Below are positions 7,523-13,628 of a DNA stretch of 13,628 nucleotides, piece by piece (position 1 is the stretch's first letter; every line of letters starts with the position of its first letter). Location: assembly GCA_027297485.1 (NCBI GenBank), contig JAPUHZ010000236.1, forward strand, positions 1 through 13,628, in the 5' to 3' direction. The position numbers and the translations under genes were made by a program. Source of the stretch: Deltaproteobacteria bacterium (GTDB lineage: Bacteria > Desulfobacterota_B > Binatia > UBA9968). The notes under the pieces were generated by a model, which did no database searches, had not been told where the DNA came from, and saw nothing but the letters and a program-made list of their open reading frames with translations.

Positions 7523-9468
7523 AATTCCTCCTCCTCATGCAGAGGAATGACCGTGCGAAACAGAGTATAGTCGTAGGCTAAAATCCGCGCATCATCGACC
7601 CAAACCCGGTGAGCGGCCTCCTTGACCCAACCAAAAAGGAGTACGGTACCGTTGACCCAACGACCCATCCCTTGATCCTCGGGAAAGAAGGAAGAGTGAA
7701 AAAGAACCTCGCGCCTCTTGTCGTCGAAAGGGATCTCCCGCAGAGCTGCCTCGTTGGAATTGTCGGACCGGCCATCCGTGGAGAACGGCCTTTCCGAAGA
7801 GAGAGGGAACTCCCGGAGCTGACTGGATCCCTGGAGGATCTCGCCCAAAAAGAAACTCTGCCCCGAAATGACAACCCAACATTCTGTGAGATCCTTTGTG
7901 GTCAGATTGGTGAGCCTTAAAAAAAGCCTGTCGCCTTGGTATTGAATCTCGGTGCGAAATGGAAAACGGCTCATAGATCGAACCTTAAAGAGTCTATAAC
8001 TCCACTCTCTTAATGGGAACCGGAATCGAGTAGAACCCCCTCCCTCTTGGACCACTACAGCGGTATCGTCTGATACCTCGAAACGGGGGCGGACCGGTTC
8101 GAAATCGGTCCACCCGTTCTCAACCCGAAGGTCATATTGCCGTCTTCGAGTAGAAAAAATAGCTACGCCGGATTGAGCCTCAACGTACCCATCCGGAAGA
8201 CTCTCTAGGAGAGTCGAGGAGAGGAGTACGCCATCCGGGATATCGCCTCCTCGGTCAAAATAGAAATATCCCCCAAAAGAAGAGAAAACAACTAAAGAAA
8301 GGAAAGAAAGGACGAGGGTCCGCTGAGGCAACCTTCGTTGCTGCCACAGCCTGGCTAAGAGCCCTAACCCTCCGAGATAAAAAAGCAGCCATAGGAAAAA
8401 AGAGAGGGTAGGACCACGGACGGAAACAAGAGAATGGCTCACGAGAAGTTGTGAAAAAACAGCATCATCCCAACTCGTCTGAAAAGATGATCCTCTCTCC
8501 GCAGGAGGTCCCAAGAGATCCCTAAAAAGAAGGGAGAGCCCTTCCCATCGGGATAAGGGTGGGCGGCCCACGTCTAATGCCAGGTAAAAAACTTTACCCA
8601 ATCCCCTACTCATCTCCACAAGAATTGGGGTACCCTTCTCTTCTATAAGAATTGTGCCCTCAACTAACTTCGAATCCTGCACCCAGAGATTTCTCAGAGA
8701 GGATCCGCTCTCCCCATAGCTCCTCTCCAAGCTCGGAAGAGAAGAAAACTTTTTTAACCCCACGACACGAACCGGAAGGAAACGGCTCATAGATGGCTCT
8801 TGATAAAGGGCATAGTGAATACTCCCCAAGACTAACATTCTCCCGCCTGAAGACAGCCACCTCTCCAGGGCTATCATTTGAGGTTTTGAGAGATCCCGGA
8901 GGGATTGCTCGTAGAATATAATGGTCGAAACGCCTTGAATCGCCCTCGCATCAGACGGCAGATGGCCCAGGGACAAAGAGATGAGGGGACTCGGAGGGTC
9001 GGAGACCAAAGGAATAGGAGGAGGAACGCTATTTTCCGTGAGCAAAAGGATCAGGGGAGAGGGAGAGAGATAGCGTCTGAGATCGATTTCCTTAGATAAC
9101 CGGACTCCGGGACCCGAAAAGCTCACGGTGAGCGGCCGACTGACGGAATCGGGATCGACCGTAAACTGAACGATCTTTCGAGATTGGGCAGAGAGAAAAA
9201 CCTCTCTCCGGTAATAAAAGGGATAAGCGGCAACCCCTTTTGAAGGTCCTCCCTTCCACACCTTCACCTCCAGAGTCCCTTCCACGGGCCGACCCAAGTT
9301 GGTGAGGCTCACCCTTAACGGAAAGGGGTGACCCAGTTGAAAAAGGCCATGGAAGCCTACTTGAGGCTCTAGGGTAAGTTCCGCGGCATTAAGGGGCGCA
9401 GATATGAGAGGAAGCAAAGATAAATAGAAGTAAAAATTAAGAGCAGCCTTTCTGATAGAAAAAGACAT
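7519..9468 (-). CDS. Exported, membrane-anchored protein with beta-rich and amidotransferase-like regions
   Basis: A 649-residue protein. A signal peptide occupies about residues 1-29 (hydrophobic core then PLNAAE). It is followed by a beta-rich immunoglobulin-like region (about 30-130) and a region resembling the inactive glutamine-amidotransferase-like fold seen in BatA-type proteins (about 137-320, including LERWLSSGGRMLVLGS). Two membrane helices lie at about 354-373 and 384-404, and residues 405-649 form a further extracytoplasmic beta-rich part. No nucleophilic Cys motif is apparent, so a structural or sensing role is more likely than catalysis. It starts 40 bases after greA and overlaps the next gene by ATGA. 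The ribosome-binding site is weak (only GGA close to the ATG). Family-level assignment is tentative. Confidence 0.85.
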   Translation of the reverse strand: MSFSIRKAALNFYFYLSLLPLISAPLNAAELTLEPQVGFHGLFQLGHPFPLRVSLTNLGRPVEGTLEVKVWKGGPSKGVAAYPFYYRREVFLSAQSRKIVQFTVDPDSVSRPLTVSFSGPGVRLSKEIDLRRYLSPSPLILLLTENSVPPPIPLVSDPPSPLISLSLGHLPSDARAIQGVSTIIFYEQSLRDLSKPQMIALERWLSSGGRMLVLGSIHYALYQEPSMSRFLPVRVVGLKKFSSLPSLERSYGESGSSLRNLWVQDSKLVEGTILIEEKGTPILVEMSRGLGKVFYLALDVGRPPLSRWEGLSLLFRDLLGPPAERGSSFQTSWDDAVFSQLLVSHSLVSVRGPTLSFFLWLLFYLGGLGLLARLWQQRRLPQRTLVLSFLSLVVFSSFGGYFYFDRGGDIPDGVLLSSTLLESLPDGYVEAQSGVAIFSTRRRQYDLRVENGWTDFEPVRPRFEVSDDTAVVVQEGGGSTRFRFPLREWSYRLFKVRSMSRFPFRTEIQYQGDRLFLRLTNLTTKDLTECWVVISGQSFFLGEILQGSSQLREFPLSSERPFSTDGRSDNSNEAALREIPFDDKRREVLFHSSFFPEDQGMGRWVNGTVLLFGWVKEAAHRVWVDDARILAYDYTLFRTVIPLHEEEEL

Positions 9469-9508
9469 GATCCGTTCAGAAAAAGGCCCAGCCCGAAAAG
9501 GGGGAGAT

Positions 9509-9997
9509 TTAATCTATAAATTTCAACTGCAGGATCTCAAAGGTACGAATACCTGTAGGGGTGCGGACCTGGACCTCATCTCCCTCGTACTTTCCGATAA
9601 GGGCACGGGCGACGGGAGAGCTAATAGATATCTTTCCGTTCTTCGGCTCCGCCTCATGATCACCCACGATCTGGTAAATAGCCTTTTCACCCGTAGCTCC
9701 ATCGGCCAAGGTAACCGTGGCTCCAAAGACAACTCTGTCTCCGGACAATTTGGAAACTTCAATGACTTGGGCCCGAGCCAGCCGGTCCTCAACCTCCCGT
9801 ATCTGGAGGTCGAGAAGGGACTGCCTCTCCTTGGCCGCATGAAACTCGGCATTCTCAGACAGATCACCATGGTCCCGCGCCTCTTCAATCTCTCGAACGA
9901 TCTTGGGTCGCTCCACACTCTTTAAACGTTTGAGATGCTCCATTGAGCGATGATACCCCTGATAGGTCATCGGAACACGAGAATCCTGAGTTGCCAT
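9509..9997 (-). CDS. greA: Transcription elongation factor GreA
   Basis: GreA stimulates RNA polymerase to cleave the backtracked transcript end and so rescues stalled elongation complexes. The 162-residue product has the N-terminal antiparallel coiled coil with the conserved loop segment ARDHGDLSENAEFHAAKE, whose acidic residues reach the polymerase active site, and the C-terminal FKBP-like domain with ISSPVARALIGKYEGDEV. Length matches the family (about 158). I chose ATG at 9997 because TAGGAG lies about 7 bases upstream; an in-frame TTG at 10057 would run translation through a terminator-like hairpin and add 20 residues unlike GreA. It is the first gene of the left-hand minus-strand run. 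Its leader contains a hairpin and a palindrome that suggest regulation. Confidence 0.97.
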   Translation of the reverse strand: MATQDSRVPMTYQGYHRSMEHLKRLKSVERPKIVREIEEARDHGDLSENAEFHAAKERQSLLDLQIREVEDRLARAQVIEVSKLSGDRVVFGATVTLADGATGEKAIYQIVGDHEAEPKNGKISISSPVARALIGKYEGDEVQVRTPTGIRTFEILQLKFID

Positions 9998-10013
9998 AAT
10001 CTCACTCCTAAAC

Positions 10014-10050
10014 AAAAATAAAAACCCCTCGGGAACGTTCTCCTGAGAGG
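10014..10050 (-). terminator. Intrinsic-terminator-like hairpin in greA leader
   Basis: Read on the minus strand, CCTCTCAGG (10050-10042) pairs with CCCGAGGGG (10033-10025) with one G-U pair and one A-C mismatch around a short loop, followed by TTTTTATTTTT (10024-10014). It ends about five bases before the greA Shine-Dalgarno sequence. No minus-strand gene ends just upstream, so it probably acts as a leader attenuator rather than as the terminator of another gene. Confidence 0.65.
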
Positions 10051-10064
10051 CTCTCAAAACTCCT

Positions 10065-10078
10065 ACTAAGCGCTTAGT
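10065..10078. promoter_or_regulatory. Perfect 14-bp palindrome, possible operator
   Basis: ACTAAGCGCTTAGT is a perfect inverted repeat with no spacer. It lies between the greA leader hairpin and a TATAAAT-like box at 10095-10089 on the minus strand, at or just downstream of the expected transcription start. This is a typical place for a repressor site; the binding protein is unknown. Confidence 0.45.
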
Positions 10079-10088
10079 TTACCACCCC

Positions 10089-10097
10089 ATTTATATA
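10089..10097 (-). promoter_or_regulatory. Possible -10 region of the greA promoter
   Basis: On the minus strand the AT-rich stretch reads TATATAAAT. It contains TATAAA, close to the sigma-70 -10 consensus, and would start transcription near 10083, just before the palindrome. No convincing -35 box is seen at the right distance, so the call is weak. Confidence 0.3.
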
Positions 10098-10270
10098 AAT
10101 CAACTCCTCTAACAAGAGCTGTAACATTTGTTCAATTCCAGACAAGCCCTCTGTGGCAGAACGCAGGTGAGGTAACGATATGAATTCCTTCGAATGAAAG
10201 CAAGAAAAAGCTCAACTCTTGAGATGAATGCCTCTGTTCCCCCCTCGACCCCTATGCGTAACCACTTGCC
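10098..10270. other. Intergenic stretch between divergent greA and vapBC
   Basis: About 170 bases without a supported gene. Small inverted repeats occur, for example CTCAA-CTC-TTGAG near 10211-10223. A 65-codon minus-strand frame crosses the region but overlaps the vapB promoter and looks non-coding. I see nothing else of note. Confidence 0.5.
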
Positions 10271-10300
10271 TTGACAGGGGTGAGCCGATTTTGGTACCTT
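10271..10300 (+). promoter_or_regulatory. vapBC promoter, probably giving a leaderless transcript
   Basis: A perfect -35 box TTGACA (10271-10276) is followed after 18 bases by TACCTT (10295-10300), which fits the TAnnnT form of a -10 box. Transcription would begin about seven bases later, at or next to the vapB ATG (10307). There is no Shine-Dalgarno sequence between the box and the ATG, which agrees with a leaderless mRNA. Confidence 0.6.
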
Positions 10301-10306
10301 AAACAC

Positions 10307-10543
10307 ATGAAACGGACAAATCTTGTGCTTAATGAACGTCTTCTCGCTGAAGCGGTCCAGCTAAGCGGCGAGCGGACATATTCTGCAACGGTGGACAGGG
10401 CGCTCTTTGATTTTGTCCAGCGAATGAAGGCACGGCGCATCATCGAGCTTGCCGGTTCGGGGCTTTGGCGCGGGGACCTGTCCAAAATGAGGGACGATCA
10501 CCCCAGGGCTCGCAAATCAAGGAAACCGCGTGTTTCTCGTTGA
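10307..10543 (+). CDS. vapB: VapB-type antitoxin
   Basis: A 78-residue antitoxin. The N-terminus MKRTNLVLNERLLAEA is the ribbon-helix-helix DNA-binding type of VapB (DUF2191 group). The C-terminal part with ELAGSGLWRGDLSKMR is the segment that normally binds and blocks the VapC active site. Antitoxins of this family neutralise the toxin and repress their own promoter. I chose ATG at 10307; a longer in-frame extension from 10271 would start inside the TTGACA promoter box and adds residues unlike the family. The gene overlaps vapC by 14 bases, so translation is coupled. The extreme C-terminus (PRARKSRKPRVSR) is strongly basic. Confidence 0.92.
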   Translation: MKRTNLVLNERLLAEAVQLSGERTYSATVDRALFDFVQRMKARRIIELAGSGLWRGDLSKMRDDHPRARKSRKPRVSR

Positions 10544-10925
10544 TACCTCTGCTTGGATTGAGTTCTTCCGTAAAGGAAGCCGACTTGAATTAGGTTCGAC
10601 AGTCGAGTTAGACGAGATTGTCACCTGCCTTCCGGTCATCCAAGAAGTGCTGCAGGGATTTCAGGACGAGCACGCCTTTCGGATCGCCTTGGGGTCGATG
10701 CGTGGGTTTCCCGTCGTTGAATCACCGTTGCGGGCCGAGCTCTTCGACGAGGCCGTCAACCTTTACCGCAGTGCCCGCCGGCTTGGCCTGACAGTCCGGT
10801 CCGGCGTGGACTGCATCATCGCTGCATGTGCTATCCGGCACGAGCTCACTGTCCTGCACCACGACCGAGACTTCGACCATCTGGCAAAAGTCTCTCCTCT
10901 CATGACCCAGGATATACTGGCCTGA
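10530..10925 (+). CDS. vapC: VapC-type PIN-domain ribonuclease toxin
   Basis: A 131-residue PIN-domain endoribonuclease; VapC toxins typically cleave tRNA or rRNA and arrest translation when the antitoxin is lost. The acidic metal-binding residues are all present: D5 (in LVDTSAWIEFF), E39 (in IQEVLQGF), D94 (in GVDCIIAACA) and D112 with D114/D116 (in HHDRDFDHLA). The protein is therefore probably active, with a full-length PIN fold. The start is GTG at 10530 inside the end of vapB; no separate promoter is seen. The pair lies on the opposite strand to all neighbours, as expected of a mobile stability module. Confidence 0.94.
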   Translation: MFLVDTSAWIEFFRKGSRLELGSTVELDEIVTCLPVIQEVLQGFQDEHAFRIALGSMRGFPVVESPLRAELFDEAVNLYRSARRLGLTVRSGVDCIIAACAIRHELTVLHHDRDFDHLAKVSPLMTQDILA

Positions 10926-10947
10926 GAGTTGGAACCGTCCAAGCTAA

Positions 10948-11266
10948 TTAATTTTCGCTCACCAGCCTACTTTCAACCTGATCGAGTAATTTTCGGGCTT
11001 CAGGATAATGGGGCTGAAGAGAAATCGCTTCCTTAAGACGCCTCTTTGCTGAATACCAATTTTCCGTCTTAAAAAAGGCGTATCCCAAGTAATAATATAA
11101 CGATTACGGAAGCAGAGCTGACCCATCTTATCCAGCTATATCCTAAGGCAATCCAAGGTTTACTATGTATATGGTAAGCAAAGTCACAAAGTATATTTAT
11201 TCCCCACCATATTGCCAGAATTCCAAAAATCGTTATGCCAATAGACCTTTTTGTTTGTGCTGACAT
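10948..11266 (-). pseudogene. Broken small gene: hydrophobic N-terminal part plus TPR repeat in a shifted frame
   Basis: From ATG at 11266 a 65-codon frame encodes a hydrophobic protein (start of the IGITIFGILAIWWGI type, two or three membrane segments) and stops at 11071-11069, directly after a run of six T (minus strand, 11076-11071). In the frame one base further on, the next 40 or so codons read KTENWYSAKRRLKEAISL and on to PHYPEARKLLDQV, a clear TPR repeat that ends at TAA 10950-10948. Removing one T would join both parts into a 105-residue membrane-TPR protein. The shifted frame also reads LYYYLGYAFF before that point, which matches TPR helix A, but it has a stop just upstream. This could be a true frameshift mutation, a sequencing error in the homopolymer, or ribosomal slippage. 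There is no strong ribosome-binding site. Confidence 0.55.
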
Positions 11267-11379
11267 TTTTCTTCAGTCGAACAACCTCTATAGCCGTCCT
11301 AGGTCACTGTTGGCTTCACACCGGAATTACGACAGCACTGGCCTCTATACAATACGCCACTTGAGGATTGGCATCTAAA

Positions 11380-12357
11380 TCAGACTCGCTTACCAGGGCC
11401 GAAGACATGGCAGGAAACTCCGTGGCCGTCCCCGGTGAATTCCAACTGCGGCTCCACCTTGTCGCAGATATCCTCACGGTAGGGACAGCGAGGATGAAAG
11501 CTGCAGCCCGGGGGCGGATGGACGGGGCTCGGCACGTCTCCTTGAAGAACCATCCTCTCCTTCTTCTGGCTCGTGTCAGGTATGGGAACCGCAGAGAGAA
11601 GCGCACGGGTATAAGGGTGCTTAGCCTCCTGGTAGATCGTATCACTGCGGGCGATCTCCACGATCTTGCCCAGATACATGATCGCCACCCGGTGGCTGAT
11701 ATGCTCAACTACCCGGAGATCGTGGGAGATAAAAAAATAGGTGAGATGCATCTTCTCCTGAAGGTCCTGGAGAAGATTAATAATCTGGGCCTGAATCGAG
11801 ACATCCAGGGAAGAAACCGGCTCATCGGCCACAATGAACCTAGGCTCCACCGACAAGGCCCGGGCAATGCCGATCCTTTGCCGCTGCCCCCCGCTGAACT
11901 CATGGGGATAGAGATCGTAGTGCTCCTCCCTGAGACCCACTTGATTCAGGAGCTCCATGATTCGATCTCTCTTTTTTCTTCCGGTGGCCAGTTTATGGAT
12001 CTCCAGCCCCTCCCCCACGATCTCACCTACCCGCATGCGCGGATTGAGAGAGGAGTAAGGGTCCTGAAAAATGATCTGCATATGCCTTCGCATGTCGCGG
12101 ATCTCACGCTGGGACAATTCAAGGAGGTTCTTGCCTTGAAAAATGACCTCCCCATCTGTCGGCTCGATCAACCTCAGGATGCTTCTACCCAAAGTAGACT
12201 TACCGCATCCCGATTCCCCCACCAATCCCAGTGTTTCCCCTTCCTCGATTGTCAGGCTAACATCGTCCACTGCCTTGATTTCTCCCTTTCGCCGAGAGAA
12301 AAGTCCAGTCCCCACGGGGAAATATTTTTTCAGATTGCGGATCTCAAGCAAACTCAT
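11380..12357 (-). CDS. dppF: Dipeptide/oligopeptide ABC importer ATPase, DppF/OppF type
   Basis: A 325-residue cytoplasmic ATPase subunit that drives peptide uptake through the DppBC/OppBC permease. Walker [10 protein letters not shown] lies around residues 48-56, the Q-loop is [12 protein letters not shown], the signature is [15 protein letters not shown], and Walker B is [12 protein letters not shown] followed by the H-loop ISHDL. The C-terminal oligo_HPY region has [12 protein letters not shown] and four Cys ([15 protein letters not shown]), the arrangement reported to bind an iron-sulfur cluster in some relatives. The typical F-type traits are [13 protein letters not shown] and the Q-loop SSLNPRM. 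Start ATG at 12357; the ribosome-binding site is poor. A 94-base hairpin-forming gap separates it from dppD. Dpp and Opp cannot be told apart without the binding protein. Confidence 0.95.
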   Translation of the reverse strand: MSLLEIRNLKKYFPVGTGLFSRRKGEIKAVDDVSLTIEEGETLGLVGESGCGKSTLGRSILRLIEPTDGEVIFQGKNLLELSQREIRDMRRHMQIIFQDPYSSLNPRMRVGEIVGEGLEIHKLATGRKKRDRIMELLNQVGLREEHYDLYPHEFSGGQRQRIGIARALSVEPRFIVADEPVSSLDVSIQAQIINLLQDLQEKMHLTYFFISHDLRVVEHISHRVAIMYLGKIVEIARSDTIYQEAKHPYTRALLSAVPIPDTSQKKERMVLQGDVPSPVHPPPGCSFHPRCPYREDICDKVEPQLEFTGDGHGVSCHVFGPGKRV

Positions 12358-12370
12358 AATGGCCAGACTG

Positions 12371-12450
12371 AGATAGAGACAGAGACCGCTCCACCCCTTT
12401 TTGCTTCTGTCATTAATCGATAATTTCTGTCTCTGTCCTTGCCTCTATCT
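12371..12450. repeat. Long inverted repeat between dppD and dppF
   Basis: AGATAGAGACAGAGAC (12371-12386) pairs exactly with GTCTCTGT (12429-12436) and CTCTATCT (12443-12450), with a six-base bulge (12437-12442) on one side and a loop of about 42 bases. Short GACAGA words recur within it. No T-run follows on the minus strand, so it is not a standard terminator; it may affect mRNA stability or the DppD:DppF ratio. Confidence 0.65.
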
Positions 12451-12451
12451 G

Positions 12452-13417
12452 TCATGCAAAATAACATGACACCCAATGATCCTTTTCCTTTTCCACCAGT
12501 TCCGGCTCCCCCTCGGCGCAGATCCCGGCAGCCTTGGGGCAACGATCCCGGAAACGGCACCCACTGGGTAACTCCAGGGGGCTCGGTACCATGCCAGGTA
12601 TGGCATCCAGTCTCCTCTTCTTTTTCCCCCCCATTCCCGGAAGCGAGTTCAAAAGCCCTACTGTGTAGGGATGAAGCGGCCGATCAAAGATTGCCTTGGC
12701 CCTGGCACGTTCCACGATCTTACCCGCGTACATGATCGCCACCTCATCTGTTTGTTCCGCCACCACACCCAGATCATGAGTGATCAGCAATAGGGACATA
12801 CCCAGCCTTTCTTGCAACTCCTTCATCAGCTCCAGGATCTGGGCCTGGATGGTCACGTCCAATGCGGTGGTCGGTTCATCCGCTATCAATAAACTAGGAT
12901 TGCACGATAGGGCCATGGCGATCATCACCCTTTGACGCATCCCGCCGCTCAACTGGTGTGGATAGTCATCAATCCTAACCTCAGGGTCGGCAATCTTCAC
13001 TAACCGGAGCATCTCGACGGTCTTCTCTCTTGTCTCTCTTTTGCCCAATTTCTGGTGCAGACGGATCGCCTCTCCAATCTGATTGCCAATGGTAAAGACC
13101 GGGTTCAAAGAAGTCATCGGTTCCTGAAAAATCATGGAGATCTCGTTGCCGCGGATCTTGCGCATCGACTCCCCGTTCAGTCTCAAAAGATCTTGGCCCC
13201 GGTAAAGGATCTCTCCTCCCACGATCCTCCCAGGAGGCGATGGAACTAGACGCATGATCGACAGAGCCGTGACGCTCTTCCCGCACGCAGATTCTCCCAC
13301 CAACCCCAGGGTTTTCCCCTCCTCGATCTCAAAGCTCACCCCATCCACTGCCTGGACCTCGCCCTCAGGAGTGAAAAAAGAGGTCCTCAGATCTTTGACC
13401 TGGATCAACTCAGCCAC
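12452..13417 (-). CDS. dppD: Dipeptide/oligopeptide ABC importer ATPase, DppD/OppD type
   Basis: A 321-residue ATPase partner of DppF. Walker A is GESACGKS, with Ala where most relatives have Gly, which still fits GxxxxGKS. The Q-loop is [14 protein letters not shown], the signature [15 protein letters not shown], and Walker [13 protein letters not shown] with the H-loop ITHDLGV. The C-terminal oligo_HPY part has [13 protein letters not shown] and four Cys ([14 protein letters not shown]) in the pattern reported to hold an iron-sulfur cluster in some homologues. The start is GTG at 13417, with GGGGG about eight bases upstream; it follows the permease stop by only 2 bases, so the genes are coupled. 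Together with DppF it forms the nucleotide-binding pair. Confidence 0.95.
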   Translation of the reverse strand: MAELIQVKDLRTSFFTPEGEVQAVDGVSFEIEEGKTLGLVGESACGKSVTALSIMRLVPSPPGRIVGGEILYRGQDLLRLNGESMRKIRGNEISMIFQEPMTSLNPVFTIGNQIGEAIRLHQKLGKRETREKTVEMLRLVKIADPEVRIDDYPHQLSGGMRQRVMIAMALSCNPSLLIADEPTTALDVTIQAQILELMKELQERLGMSLLLITHDLGVVAEQTDEVAIMYAGKIVERARAKAIFDRPLHPYTVGLLNSLPGMGGKKKRRLDAIPGMVPSPLELPSGCRFRDRCPKAAGICAEGEPELVEKEKDHWVSCYFA

Positions 13418-13419
13418 TA

Positions 13420-13628
13420 TTAAGACCCCCGTAACCTCGGGTCAAGGGCATCGCGTAGGCCCTCACCAACGAGGTAGTAGGCGAGCACGGTGATAAAAAT
13501 TGCCAACCCCGGAAAGATCGCCAACCACCAAGCAAAAGTATTGCTGCGTGCCTCATTTAGTATTGACCCCCACGTTACCAAATCGGCAGGGACACCGATT
13601 CCTAGAAAACTCAAGCCGGACTCTAGCA
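13420..13628 (-). CDS. dppC: Peptide ABC importer permease, DppC/OppC type (C-terminal part only)
   Basis: The last 68 residues of a BPD_transp_1-type permease; the rest lies beyond the right edge. It shows the family-typical sequence [23 protein letters not shown], then the final membrane helix around [22 protein letters not shown] and the cytoplasmic ending [13 protein letters not shown]. The segment around LSFLGIGV to LNEA belongs to the coupling region that contacts the ATPases. It is upstream of and nearly touching dppD in the same operon. It cannot be distinguished from OppC without the missing part. Confidence 0.93.
   Translation of the reverse strand, partial: LESGLSFLGIGVPADLVTWGSILNEARSNTFAWWLAIFPGLAIFITVLAYYLVGEGLRDALDPRLRGS

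Noticed and set aside
9469..9508. C- and T-rich stretch between greA and the next gene as a terminator
   Set aside because: No stable stem with a correctly placed T-run could be drawn; the genes are only 40 bases apart and probably co-transcribed.
9998..10057. A longer greA beginning at an in-frame TTG at 10057
   Set aside because: It would translate through the terminator-like hairpin and adds 20 residues unlike GreA, while ATG 9997 has a well-placed TAGGAG.
10109..10306. A 65-codon minus-strand open frame upstream of greA
   Set aside because: It overlaps the vapB promoter, has no ribosome-binding site or family features, and looks like chance coding in intergenic DNA.
10929..10942. Small hairpin TTGGA-ACCG-TCCAA after vapC as a terminator
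   Set aside because: The stem is only five pairs and the following sequence is AT-rich without a proper T-run; too weak to call.
11316..11708. A minus-strand frame overlapping the end of dppF and extending beyond it with protein-like text
   Set aside because: Most of it is a shifted reading of dppF, which has all ABC motifs in its own frame; the short extension has no recognisable family.
11368..12423. A 351-codon plus-strand open frame
   Set aside because: It is antisense to dppF, which has complete ABC ATPase motifs; the plus-strand translation has none.
1..13628. CRISPR arrays, tRNA or rRNA genes, complete insertion sequences
   Set aside because: No regularly spaced repeats, no tRNA or rRNA gene that I could recognise by eye, and no transposase-like frames were seen.

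Overview
The window is bacterial and almost fully coding. Gene content (GreA, a DppD/DppF-type peptide importer, VapBC, and a MoxR/DUF58/VWA cluster with a cleavable signal peptide) and balanced base composition suggest a Gram-negative-type bacterium. Something like Desulfobacterota, NC10 or Nitrospirota is possible, but the sequence alone does not fix the phylum.

Left block (1-9997, all minus strand, so read right to left). greA is followed after 40 bases by a 649-residue exported and membrane-anchored protein with a glutamine-amidotransferase-like fold region. Next come a six-helix membrane protein (ATGA overlap) and a three-helix membrane protein with a long helical, charged tail (TTGA overlap). 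After an 85-base gap holding a strongly palindromic element come a MoxR-family AAA+ ATPase, a DUF58 protein and a very large BatA-like protein that runs off the left edge. That last open frame has at least 1118 codons with no stop. It carries three von Willebrand A (VWA) domains with intact MIDAS motifs, four predicted membrane helices and two amidotransferase-like regions. The tight spacing suggests one operon that couples a AAA+ ATPase to metal-dependent adhesion-type domains at the cell envelope. Its substrate or partner is unknown.

Middle block (9998-11379). The greA leader carries a 14-base perfect palindrome next to a possible -10 box, and an intrinsic-terminator-like hairpin directly before the greA ribosome-binding site. 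On the plus strand sits a compact vapBC toxin-antitoxin pair whose promoter is placed so that the vapB transcript may be leaderless. Beyond it, on the minus strand, is what looks like a broken small gene: a hydrophobic N-terminal part and a textbook TPR repeat lie in different frames around a run of six T.

Right block (11380-13628, minus strand). This is the tail of a dipeptide/oligopeptide ABC importer operon: the C-terminus of the DppC-type permease, then the DppD-type and DppF-type ATPases. The two ATPase genes are separated by a 94-base gap that can fold into a long hairpin.

The most unusual items are the triple-VWA fusion protein and its cluster, the palindromic element that supplies a stop codon inside that cluster, and the terminator-like greA leader.
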